Part shown: one piece after another, positions 1-9,848 of the stretch
Layout of the letters: every line of letters starts with the position of its first letter
Numbering within the stretch: position 1 is the stretch's first letter
Assembly: GCA_964036665.1 (NCBI GenBank)
Contig: OZ038526.1
Location: forward strand, 124,001 to 188,000
Source of the DNA: Gordius sp. MW1
Lineage: Eukaryota > Nematomorpha > Gordioida > Gordea > Gordiidae
Direction of reading: 5' to 3'
Length of the DNA stretch: 64,000 nucleotides
Position numbers and translations under genes: made by a program
The notes under the pieces: generated by a model
What the model saw: the letters and a program-made list of their open reading frames with translations, nothing else
The model's database searches: none
Told to the model about the DNA's origin: nothing

Positions 1-717
1 AATAATCAACAAATTTAGACAGAAATTTATCGAATATCCACAAATTTAGACAGAAATTTATAGAATATCCACAAATTTAGAGAGAAATTTATAGAATATC
101 CACAAATTTAGAGAGAAATTTAAAAATAATCAAAAAATTTAGACAGAAATTTATCGAATATCCACAAATTTAAACAGAAATTTATAGAATATCCACAAAT
201 TTAGAGAGAAATTTATAGAATATCCACAAATTTAGACAGAACTTTATCGAATATCCACAAATTTAGACAGAAATTTATAGAATATCCACAAATTTAGACA
301 GAAATTTATAGAATATCCACAAATTTAGACAAAAATTTAAAAATAATCAAAAAATTCAGACAAAAATTTATGGAATATCCACAAATTTAGACAGAAATTT
401 ATAGAATATTTTCAAATTTAGAGAGAAATAAAGAATCAAAAAATTTAGACAGAAATTTATAGAATATACACAAATTTAGACAAAAATTAAAAATAATCAA
501 AAAATTTAGACAGAAATTTATAGAATATCCACAAATTTACACAAAAATATAAAAATAATCAAAAAATTTAGACAGAAATTTATAGAATATCCACCAATTT
601 AGACAAAAATTTAAAAATAATCAAAAAATTTAGACAGAAATTTATCGAATATCAACAAATTTAGACAAAAATTTAAAAATAATCAAAAAATTTAGACAGA
701 AATTTATCGAATATCAA
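1..717 (+). repeat. 31-bp satellite block, right end of an S-type block
   Basis: Tandem 31-bp monomers. The block is open on the left. Landmarks match the last 717 bp of the complete S block at 13657-15443: AATAATCAAC lies 717 bp before the next spacer in both, and ATTCAGACAAAAAT lies 364 bp before it in both (354 here, 15080 there). The window therefore begins inside an S unit. The last 350 bp carry the flank seen left of nearly every spacer: TTTTC, a 4-bp-deleted monomer (GAGAGAAATAAAG), ACACAAAAATATAAAAAT and CCACCAATTT. No gene is present; stop codons occur in every frame because 31 is not a multiple of three. Confidence 0.93.
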
Positions 718-743
718 CCGTCTGTGGGATTTTCAACACGATA

Positions 744-758
744 AAGAAGAAGAAGAAG
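744..758 (+). repeat. (AAG)5 microsatellite in the spacer
   Basis: Five perfect AAG triplets near the left edge of the spacer, 26 bp from its start, present with the same length in every copy. Purine-only on the + strand. It is followed by GCGTGAGTGGGCGTGAA and a T9 run at 775-783; GTGAGTGGGCG recurs about 33 bp further right, a short direct repeat. No function can be assigned. Confidence 0.85.
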
Positions 759-803
759 CGTGAGTGGGCGTGAATTTTTTTTTAATACCACCGTGAGTGG
801 GCG

Positions 804-965
804 GGCCGTGAATAAAAATTTGGGCCCGCGCCCAACATGCATACATAAACACATTGCATACATACATAAATACATTACATGGCCGTGAATAAAAATTTGG
901 GCCCGCGCCCAACATGCATACATACATACATAAACACATTGCATACATACATAAATACATTACAT
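804..965 (+). repeat. GC-rich tandem duplication, 77 bp + 85 bp
   Basis: Two direct copies, 804-880 and 881-965, each starting GGCCGTGAATAAAAATTTGG, then CCCGCGCCCAACATGCATAC, and ending AATACATTACAT. They differ by 8 bp: the second has two extra CATA units. The GGGCCCGCGCCC core can form a four-base GGGC/GCCC stem and is one of the few GC-rich spots in the window. The pair recurs in all 17 spacers, so it predates their amplification. In copies 4, 6 and 9 the second unit reads GGCCGTTAAT instead of GGCCGTGAAT. Confidence 0.9.
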
Positions 966-1058
966 ACGTACATACATACCTTAGTACATACATACATACA
1001 TTGCATACATAAATACATTGCAACATACATAAATACATTGTATACATACATATATATG
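837..1058 (+). repeat. CATA-rich alternating purine-pyrimidine region
   Basis: Interrupted CATA/CATTG units in several runs, ending in TATACATACATATATATGTA. Long stretches alternate pyrimidine and purine without a break, a composition compatible with helix unwinding, Z-form or cruciform extrusion; that is inferred from composition only. It overlaps the right parts of both 77/85-bp units. Open frames in this region encode only Cys/Tyr/Met/Val- or His/Thr/Tyr/Ile-rich strings that mirror the tetranucleotide, so I do not call genes. The last copy has a 3-bp insertion near 63525. Confidence 0.85.
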
Positions 1059-1071
1059 TAGAAGATAGCTA

Positions 1072-1079
1072 TATATAAG
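1072..1079 (+). promoter_or_regulatory. TATA box candidate (TATATAAG) in the spacer
   Basis: Consensus RNA polymerase II TATA box. An initiator-like TCA lies at 1099-1101, putting the A 29 bp from the first T, which is the usual spacing in animals. The same octamer lies 354 bp from the start of every spacer: 7469, 10203, 13152, 15798, 19641, 23049, 25726, 27542, 30950, 33596, 40539, 43185, 50013, 54079 and 56725, plus 63557 in copy 17, shifted by its 3-bp insertion. In an AT-rich background a TATA box can arise by chance; its context is the main support. A transcript would run rightwards into the satellite. Confidence 0.4.
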
Positions 1080-1100
1080 GATATTTTGCATATCTAATTC

Positions 1101-1166
1101 ATGGTGGCTAAGAATGATTGTGCCAAATTTATTTTATGGATCTTTAAATGTGGTATACACAAATAA
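1101..1166 (+). other. 21-codon open frame after the TATA box, probably not a gene
   Basis: ATG at 1101, TAA at 1164-1166, begins MVAKND and ends KCGIHK. It starts exactly at the initiator-like TCATG, so an RNA started there would have essentially no leader, and the stop overlaps the AATAAA hexamers. The frame appears unchanged in all 17 spacers, but almost all of the spacer is equally unchanged, so conservation is weak evidence. I recognise no family. It could be a chance frame or the remnant of a longer coding end. Confidence 0.15.
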
Positions 1167-1171
1167 ATAAA
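1162..1171 (+). other. overlapping AATAAA polyadenylation hexamers
   Basis: Two AATAAA hexamers overlap at 1162-1167 and 1166-1171, about 60-70 bp downstream of the initiator-like site. A T-rich tract (TCATTATTTTTACATTTTAC) follows. With the upstream TATA box this resembles a very short Pol II unit, or the 3' end of a decayed element. AATAAA is common in AT-rich DNA, so only the relative order raises interest. Confidence 0.3.
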
Positions 1172-1527
1172 TCATTATTTTTACATTTTACACATAATTT
1201 TACTTTTATTATTCGTCTTCATCATATTTCGAAGCTATATGAAGTCTTAAGTTCAATCTTTTATACCGCCATCTATTATTTGTTTTAATTTAGATTTTTT
1301 TTAAGTTAATAATTTTTGATTATAAAGAGAATTACATATTTTTTGTTGAAATTTGCCGATGTATATCTGAAACCATGGTTGTAAGTACTAAATCTTTGAT
1401 TGAAAAATATGGCCAAAATTATGATGTATTGTAAATTCTAAGATTCATTGGAGGAAACTAAAAAAACAATGAATAAATGCGTTGTCATAAAATTAAAAAT
1501 TATGTGAAATTGAACGTATGTTTTACC

Positions 1528-1550
1528 CAGTAGCGTAGTGAGGGGGGGGG
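1528..1550 (+). other. hAT-terminus-like motif with poly(G) tract
   Basis: CAGTAGCGTAGTGA followed by nine G. Motifs of the form CAGNGGCGTAGC plus a G run are common at the ends of hAT-superfamily transposons and their non-autonomous relatives in invertebrates; that similarity is from general knowledge. I see no inverted partner at the left end of the spacer and no 8-bp target duplication. The G tract varies by copy: 9,9,9,8,9,8,8,9,8,8,9,8,11,8,8,11 for copies 1-16. Copy 17 is cut before reaching it. Confidence 0.4.
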
Positions 1551-1694
1551 ATTTATAGATAAACAGAGAAATATTAAAAATTTAGACAGAAATTTATCTA
1601 ATATCCACAAATTTAGACAGAAATTTATAGAATATCCACAAATTTAGAGAGAAATTTCTAAAGAATCAAAATATTTAGACAGAAATTTATAGAA

Positions 1695-4045
1695 TATCCA
1701 CAAATTTAGACAAAAATTTAAAAATAATCAAAAAATTTAGACAGAAATTTATCGAATATCCACAAATTTAGACAGAATTTATAGAATATCCACAAATTTA
1801 GAGAGAAATTTATAGAATATCCACAAATTTAGACAGAACTTTATCGAATATCCACAAATTTCGACAGAAATTTATAGAATATCCACAAATTTAGACAAAA
1901 ATTTAAAAATAAAAAAATTTAGACAGAAATTTATCGAATATCCACAAATTTAGACAGAAATTTATCGAATATCCACAAATTTAGACAGAAATTTATAGAA
2001 TATTGTCAAATTTAGAGAGAAATTTATAAAGAATCAAAAAATTTAGACAGAAATTTATAGAATATCCACAAATTTAGACAAAAATTAAAAATAATCAAAA
2101 AATTTATACAGAAATTTATAAAAAAACCACAAATTTAGAGAGAAATTTATAGAATATCCACAAATTTAGAGAGAAATTTAAAAATAATCAAAAAAATTTA
2201 GACAGGAATTTATCGAATATCCACAAAGTTAGACAGAAATTTATCGAATATCCACAAATTTAGACAGAAATTTATAGAATATCCACAAATTTAGAGAGAA
2301 ATTTATAAAGAATCAAAAAATTTAGACAGAAATTTATAGAATATCCACAAATTTAGACAAAAATTTAAAAATAATCAACAAATTTAGACAGAAATTTATC
2401 GAATATCCACAAATTTAGACAGAAATTTATAGAATATCCACAAATTTAGAGAGAAATTTATAGAATATCCACAAATTTAGAGAGAAATTTAAAAATAATC
2501 AAAAAATTTAGACAGAAATTTATCGAATATCCACAAATTTAGACAGAAATTTATAGAATATCCACAAATTTAGAGAGAAATTTATAGAATATCCACAAAT
2601 TTAGACAGAACTTTATAGAATATCCACAAATTTAGACAAAAATTTAAAAATAATCAAAAAATTCAGACAGAAATTTATGGAATATCCACAAATTTAGACA
2701 GAAATTTATCGAATATCCACAAATTTAGACAGAAATTTATAGAATATCCACAAATTTAGACAGAAATTTATAGAATATCCACAAATTTAGACAGAAATTT
2801 ATAGAATATCCACAAATTTAGAGAGAAATTTATAAAGAATCAAAAAATTTAGACAGAAATTTATAGAATATCCACAAATTTAGACAGAAATTTACAAAGA
2901 ATCAAAAAATTTAGACAAAAATTTATAGAATATCCACAAATTTAGACAAAAATTTAAAAATAATCAAAAAATTTAGACAGAAATTTATCGAATATCCACA
3001 AATTTAGACAGAATTTATAGAATATCCACAAATTTAGAGAGAAATTTATAGAATATCCACAAATTTAGACAGAACTTTATCGAATATCCACAAATTTCGA
3101 CAGAAATTTATAGAATATCCACAAATTTAGACAAAAATTTAAAAATAATCAAAAAATTTAGACAGAAATTTATCGAATATCCACAAATTTAGACAGAAAT
3201 TTATCGAATATCCACAAATTTAGACAGAAATTTATAGAATATTGTCAAATTTAGAGAGAAATTTATAAAGAATCAAAAAATTTAGACAGAAATTTATAGA
3301 ATATCCACAAATTTAGACAAAAATTAAAAATAATCAAAAAATTTATACAGAAATTTATAAAAAAACCACAAATTTAGAGAGAAATTTATAGAATATCCAC
3401 AAATTTAGAGAGAAATTTAAAAATAATCAAAAAAATTTAGACAGGAATTTATCGAATATCCACAAAGTTAGACAGAAATTTATCGAATATCCACAAATTT
3501 AGACAGAAATTTATAGAATATCCACAAATTTAGAGAGAAATTTATAAAGAATCAAAAAATTTAGACAGAAATTTATAGAATATCCACAAATTTAGACAAA
3601 AATTTAAAAATAATCAACAAATTTAGACAGAAATTTATCGAATATCCACAAATTTAGACAGAAATTTATAGAATATCCACAAATTTAGAGAGAAATTTAT
3701 AGAATATCCACAAATTTAGAGAGAAATTTAAAAATAATCAAAAAATTTAGACAGAAATTTATCGAATATCCACAAATTTAGACAGAAATTTATAGAATAT
3801 CCACAAATTTAGAGAGAAATTTATAGAATATCCACAAATTTAGACAGAACTTTATAGAATATCCACAAATTTAGACAAAAATTTAAAAATAATCAAAAAA
3901 TTCAGACAGAAATTTATGGAATATCCACAAATTTAGACAGAAATTTATCGAATATCCACAAATTTAGACAGAAATTTATAGAATATCCACAAATTTAGAC
4001 AGAAATTTATAGAATATCCACAAATTTAGACAGAAATTTATAGAA
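1695..4045 (+). repeat. 1239-bp internal tandem duplication (40 monomers)
   Basis: Landmarks recur at a fixed interval: the one-base-deleted GACAGAATTTATAG at 1771 and 3007, AATTTCGACAG at about 1862 and 3098, GACAGGAATTTATCG at 2201 and 3440. Spacing is 1236 before and 1239 after the 3-bp deletion that only the first copy has; 1239 equals 40 monomers minus one base. The same duplication is present in the other L-lineage blocks: 16497/17733, 34295/35531, 43886/45122 and 57426/58662, always with the 3-bp deletion in the first copy only. Edges are approximate. Confidence 0.85.
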
Positions 4046-4140
4046 TATCCACAAATTTAGACAAAAATTTAAAAATAATCAAAAAATTCAGACAGAAATT
4101 TATGGAATATCCACAAATTTAGACAGAAATTTATAGAATA

Positions 4141-5938
4141 TTCTCAAATTTAGAGAGAAATTTATAAAGAATCAAAAAATGTAGACAAAAATTTATAGAA
4201 TATACACAAATTTAGACAAAAATTAAAAATAATCAAAAAATTTAGACAGAAATTTATAAAAAAACCACAAATTTAGAGAGAAATTTATAGAATATCCACA
4301 AATTTAGATAGAAATTTAAAAATAATCAAAAAAATTTAGACAGAAATTTATCGAATATCCACAAAGTTAGACAGAAATTTATCGAATATCCACAAATTTA
4401 GACAGAAATTTATAGAATATCCACAAATTTAGAGAGAAATTTATAAAGAATCAAAAAATTTAGACAGAAATTTATAGAATGTCCACAAATTTAGACAAAA
4501 ATTTAAAAATAATCAACAAATTTAGACAGAAATTTATCGAATATCCACAAATTTAGACAGAAATTTATAGAATATCCTCAAATTTAGAGAGAAATTTATA
4601 GAATATCCACAAATTTAGACAGAAATTTAAAAATAATCAAAAAATTTAGACAGAAATTTATCGAATATCCACAAATTTAGACAGAAATTTATAGAATATC
4701 CACAAATTTAGAGAGAAATTTATAGAATATCCACAAATTTAGACAGAACTTTATCGAATATCCACAAATTTAGACAGAAATTTATAGAATATCCACAAAT
4801 TTAGACAGAAATTTATAGAATATCCACAAATTTAGACAAAAATTTAAAAATAATCAAAAAATTCAGACAGAAATTTATGGAATATCCACAAATTTAGACA
4901 GAAATTTATAGAATATTCTCAAATTTAGAGAGAAATTTATAGAATATCCACAAATTTAGACAAAAATTTAAAAATAATCAAAAAATTCAGACAGAAATTT
5001 ATGGAATATCCACAAATTTAGACAGAAATTTATAGAATATTCTCAAATTTAGAGAGAAATTTATAAAGAATCAAAAAATGTAGACAGAAATTTATAGAAT
5101 ATACACAAATTTAGACAAAAATTAAAAATAATCAAAAAATTTAGACAGAAATTTATAAAAAAACCACAAATTTAGAGAGAAATTTATAGAATATAAACAA
5201 ATTTAGATAGAAATTTAAAAATAATCAAAAAAATTTAGACAGAAATTTATCGAATATCCAAAAAGTTAGACAGAAATTTATCGAATATCCACAAATTTAG
5301 ACAGAAATTTATAGAATATCCACAAATTTAGAGAGAAATTTATAAAGAATCAAAAAATTTAGACAGAAATTTATAGAATGTCCACAAATTTAGACAAAAA
5401 TTTAAAAATAATCAACAAATTTAGACAGAAATTTATCGAATATCCACAAATTTAGACAGAAATTTATAGAATATCCTCAAATTTAGAGAGAAATTTATAG
5501 AATATCCACAAATTTAGACAGAAATTTAAAAATAATCAAAAAATTTAGACAGAAATTTATCGAATATCCACAAATTTAGACAGAAATTTATAGAATATCC
5601 ACAAATTTAGAGAGAAATTTATAGAATATCCACAAATTTAGACAGAACTTTATCGAATATCCACAAATTTAGACAGAAATTTATAGAATATCCACAAATT
5701 TAGACAGAAATTTATAGAATATCCACAAATTTAGACAAAAATTTAAAAATAATCAAAAAATTCAGACAGAAATTTATGGAATATCCACAAATTTAGACAG
5801 AAATTTATAGAATATTCTCAAATTTAGAGAGAAATTTATAAAGAATCAAAAAATTTAGACAGAAATTTATAGAATATACACAAATTTAGACAAAAATTAA
5901 AAATAATCAAAAAATTTAGACAGAAATTTATAGAATAT
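4141..5938 (+). repeat. 899-bp internal tandem duplication (29 monomers)
   Basis: TTCTCAAATTTAGAGAG at 4141 and 5040, and the mark GAATGTCCAC with GTCCAC at 4481 and 5380, both show an offset of exactly 899 bp, that is 29 x 31. The mark AAATGTAGAC travels with it. The same pair recurs in the other long blocks at 36781/37680, 46256/47155 and 59796/60696; the last interval is 900 because of one extra A near 59917. Edges are approximate. Confidence 0.85.
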
Positions 5939-7114
5939 CCACAAATTTAGACAAAAATTTAAAAATAATCAAAAAATTTAGACAGAAATTTATCTAACAT
6001 ATACAAATTTAGACAGAAATTTATAGAATATCCACAAATTTATAGAGAAATTTATAAAGAATCAAAATATTTAGACAGAAATTTATAGAATATCCACAAA
6101 TTTAGACAGAAATTTATAGAATATTCTCAAATTTAGAGAGAAATTTATAAAGAATCAAAAAATTTAGACAGAAATTTATAGAATATCCACAAATTTAGAC
6201 AAAAATTAAAAATAATCAAAAAATTTAGACATAAATTTATAAAAAAACCACAAATTTAGAGAGAAATTTATAGAATATCCACAAATTTAGAGAGAAATTT
6301 AAAAATAATCAAAAAAATTTAGACAGAAATTTATCAAATATCCACAAAGTTAGACAGAAATTTATCGAATATCCACAAATTTAGACAGAAATTTATAGAA
6401 TATCCACAAATTTAGACAGAAATTTATAAAGAATCAAAAAGTTTAGACAGAAATTTATAGAATATCCACAAATTTAGACAAAAATTTAAAAATAATCAAA
6501 AAATTTAGACAGAAATTTATCGAATATCCACAAATTTAGACAGAAATTTATAGAATATCCACAACTTTAGAGAGAAATTTATAGAATATCCACAAATTTA
6601 GACAAAAATTTAAAAATAATCAAAAAATTTAGACAGAACTTTATCGAATATCCACAAATTTAGACAGAAATTTATAGAATATCCACAAATTTAGACAGAA
6701 ATTTATAGAATATCCACAAATTTAGACAAAAATTTAAAAATAATCAAAAAATTCAGACAGAAATTTATGGAATATCCACAAATTTAGACAGAAATTTATA
6801 GAATATTTTCAAATTTAGAGAGAAATAAAGAATCAAAAAATTTAGACAGAAATTTATAGAATATACACAAATTTAGACAAAAATTAAAAATAATCAAAAA
6901 ATTTAGACAGAAATTTATAGAATATCCACAAATTTACACAAAAATATAAAAATAATCAAAAAATTTAGACAGAAATTTATAGAATATCCACCAATTTAGA
7001 CAAAAATTTAAAAATAATCAAAAAATTTAGACAGAAATTTATCAAATATCGACAAATTTAGACAAAAATTTAAAAATAATCAAAAAATTTAGACAGAAAT
7101 TTATCGAATATCAA

Positions 7115-7974
7115 CCGTCTGTGGGATTTTCAACACGATAAAGAAGAAGAAGAAGCGTGAGTGGGCGTGAATTTTTTTTTAATACCACCGTGAGTGGGCG
7201 GGCCGTGAATAAAAATTTGGGCCCGCGCCCAACATGCATACATAAACACATTGCATACATACATAAATACATTACATGGCCGTGAATAAAAATTTGGGCC
7301 CGCGCCCAACATGCATACATACATACATAAACACATTGCATACATACATAAATACATTACATACGTACATACATACCTTAGTACATACATACATACATTG
7401 CATACATAAATACATTGCAACATACATAAATACATTGTATACATACATATATATGTAGAAGATAGCTATATATAAGGATATTTTGCATATCTAATTCATG
7501 GTGGCTAAGAATGATTGTGCCAAATTTATTTTATGGATCTTTAAATGTGGTATACACAAATAAATAAATCATTATTTTTACATTTTACACATAATTTTAC
7601 TTTTATTATTCGTCTACATCATATTTCGAAGCTATATGAAGTCTTAAGTTCAATCTTTTATACCGCCATCTATTATTTGTTTTAATTTAGATTTTTTTTA
7701 AGTTAATAATTTTTGATTATAAAGAGAATTACATATTTTTTGTTGAAATTTGCCGATGTATATCTGAAACCATGGTTGTAAGTACTAAATCTTTGATTGA
7801 AAAATATGGCCAAAATTATGATGTATTGTAAATTCTAAGATTCATTGGAGGAAACTAAAAAAACAATGAATAAATGCGTTGTCATAAAATTAAAAATTAT
7901 GTGAAATTGAACGTATGTTTTACCCAGTAGCGTAGTGAGGGGGGGGGATTTATAGATAAACAGAGAAATATTAA
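7115..7974 (+). repeat. spacer copy 2 (860 bp, G9)
   Basis: Same segment as copy 1 with the same boundaries. One private change: CGTCTACATC with A at 7616 where the other copies have T. It is followed by a rearranged S-like block. Confidence 0.93.
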
Positions 7975-9848
7975 AAATTTAGACAGAAATTTATCTAATA
8001 TCCACAAAACAGAAATTTTTAGAATATCCACAAATTTAGAGAGAAATTTCTAAAGAATCAAAATATTTAGACAGAAATTTATAGAATATCCACAAATTTA
8101 GACAAAAATTTAAAAATAATCAAAAAATTTAGACAGAAATTTATCGAATATCCACAAATTTAGACAGAAATTTATAGAATATTGTCAAATTTAGAGAGAA
8201 ATTTATAAAGAATCAAAAAATTTAGACAGAAATTTATAGAATATCCACAAATTTAGACAAAATTAAAAATAATCAAAAAATTTAGACAGAAATTTATAAA
8301 AAAACCACAAATTTAGAGAGAAATTTATAGAATATCCACAAATTTAGAGAGAAATTTAAAAATAATCAAAACAATTTAGACAGAAATTTATCGAATATCC
8401 ACAAAGTTAGACAGAAATTTATCGAATATCCACAAATTTAGACAGAAATTTATAGAATATCCACAAATTTAGAGAGAAATTTATAAAGAATCAAAAAATT
8501 TAGACAGAAATTTATAGAATATCCACAAATTTAGACAAAAATTTAAAAATAATCAACATATTTAGACAGAAATTTATCGAATATCCACAAATTTAGACAG
8601 AAATTTATAGAATATCCACAAATTTAGAGAGAAATTTATAGAATATCCACAAATTTAGAGAGAAATTTAAAAATAATCAAAAAATTTAGACAGAAATTTA
8701 TCGAATATCCACAAATTTAAACAGAAATTTATAGAATATCCACAAATTTAGAGAGAAATTTATAGAATATCCACAAATTTAGACAGAACTTTATCGAATA
8801 TCCACAAATTTAGACAGAAATTTATAGAATATCCACAAATTTAGACAGAAATTTATAGAATATCCACAAATTTAGACAAAAATTTAAAAATAATCAAAAA
8901 ATTCAGACAAAAATTTATGGAATATCCACAAATTTAGACAGAAATTTATAGAATATTTTCAAATTTAGAGAGAAATAAAGAATCAAAAAATTTAGACAGA
9001 AATTTATAGAATATACACAAATTTAGACAAAAATTAAAAATAATCAAAAAATTTAGACAGAAATTTATAGAATATCCACAAATTTACACAAAAATATAAA
9101 AATAATCAAAAAATTTAGACAGAAATTTATAGAATATCCACCAATTTAGACAAAAATTTAAAAATAATCAAAAAATTTAGACAGAAATTTATCGAATATC
9201 AACAAATTTAGACAAAAATTTAAAAATAATCAAAAAATTTAGACAGAAATTTATAGAATATCCACAAATTTAGAGAGAAATTTATAGAATATCCACAAAT
9301 TTAGAGAGAAATTTAAAAATAATCAAAAAATTTAGACAGAAATTTATCGAATATCCACAAATTTAGACAGAAATTTATAGAATATCCACAAATTTAGAGA
9401 GAAATTTATAGAATATCCACAAATTTAGACAGAACTTTATCGAATATCCACAAATTTAGACAGAAATTTATAGAATATCCACAAATTTAGACAGAAATTT
9501 ATAGAATATCCACAAATTTAGACAAAAATTTAAAAATAATCAAAAAATTCAGACAGAAATTTATGGAATATCCACAAATTTTGACAGAAATTTATAGAAT
9601 ATTTTCAAATTTAGAGAGAAATAAAGAATCAAAAAATTTAGACAGAAATTTATAGAATATACACAAATTTAGACAAAAATTAAAAATAATCAAAAAATTT
9701 AGACAGAAATTTATAGAATATCCACAAATTTACACAAAAATATAAAAATAATCAAAAAATTTAGACAGAAATTTATAGAATATCCACCAATTTAGACAAA
9801 AATTTAAAAATAATCAAAAAATTTAGACAGAAATTTATCGAATATCAA
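7975..9848 (+). repeat. satellite block, rearranged S-like (1874 bp)
   Basis: Carries the S landmark GACAAAATTAAAAAT near 8258 and AAATTTAAACAG near 8717, but the second monomer is broken (CCACAAAACAGAAATTTTTAG near 8003). The right end is duplicated: the TTTTC plus GAGAGAAATAAAG landmark occurs at 8956 and 9602, 646 bp apart (21 monomers minus 5). The first occurrence follows ATTCAGACAAAAAT and the second ATTCAGACAGAAAT, so two slightly different right ends are joined. This is the only S-like block that follows a G9 spacer. Confidence 0.85.

Larger units (their letters stand above)
718..1577 (+). repeat. spacer copy 1 (860 bp, G9), L lineage
   Basis: Complex, non-satellite segment lying between two satellite blocks. 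It starts CCGTCTGTGGG directly after a monomer ending ATCGAATATCAA and ends AGAAATATTAA, where the array restarts at monomer position 1. Internal order: (AAG)5, T9, GC-rich 77/85-bp duplication, CATA-rich stretch, TATA box, AATAAA pair, AT-rich unique sequence, then CAGTAGCGTAGTGAGG with nine G. I use it as the reference copy for the sub-features below. There is no ORF of credible coding character. I do not recognise it as a named element. Confidence 0.93.
1578..7114 (+). repeat. satellite block, L type (5537 bp)
   Basis: Long array of form A, B and C monomers. The first monomer after the spacer carries ATCTAATATCC, a mark that otherwise appears only as ATCTAACATATAC inside L-type sequence (5990 here). 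A 3-bp loss in a B monomer near 1909 marks the L lineage. Two internal duplications follow (1239 bp and 899 bp). Relative to the 5966-bp L block at 43693 it lacks three monomers near 5950 and about 337 bp of right-end duplication, which accounts for the 429-bp difference to within 1 bp. Nothing gene-like is present. Confidence 0.92.

Noticed and set aside
714..1061. Open frames of 60-105 codons on both strands in each spacer
   Set aside because: They lie over the CATA-rich stretch and its GC-rich neighbours, encode low-complexity Cys/Tyr/Met or His/Thr/Tyr strings on opposite strands at once, and have no domain or coding signature. They repeat 17 times only because the spacer does.
1103..1113. 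tRNA-like Pol III A box (TGGCTAAGAAT)
   Set aside because: Matches only the first eight positions of the A-box consensus and there is no B box within a usable distance.
718..1577. Hammerhead ribozyme in the spacer, as in some satellites
   Set aside because: I looked for CTGATGA followed by GAAA on both strands. TCATCAT and TTTC occur near 1220-1232 but in the wrong order, and no core with the needed stems is present.
718..1577. Helitron or helentron ends
   Set aside because: Such elements can carry internal tandem repeats, but I see no TC start, no CTRR end with a preceding hairpin and no insertion between A and T at the spacer edges.
718..1577. CENP-B box
   Set aside because: The closest match, TTCGAAGC near 1229, lacks the required CGGG half. 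A centromeric role is possible without it but cannot be argued from this motif.
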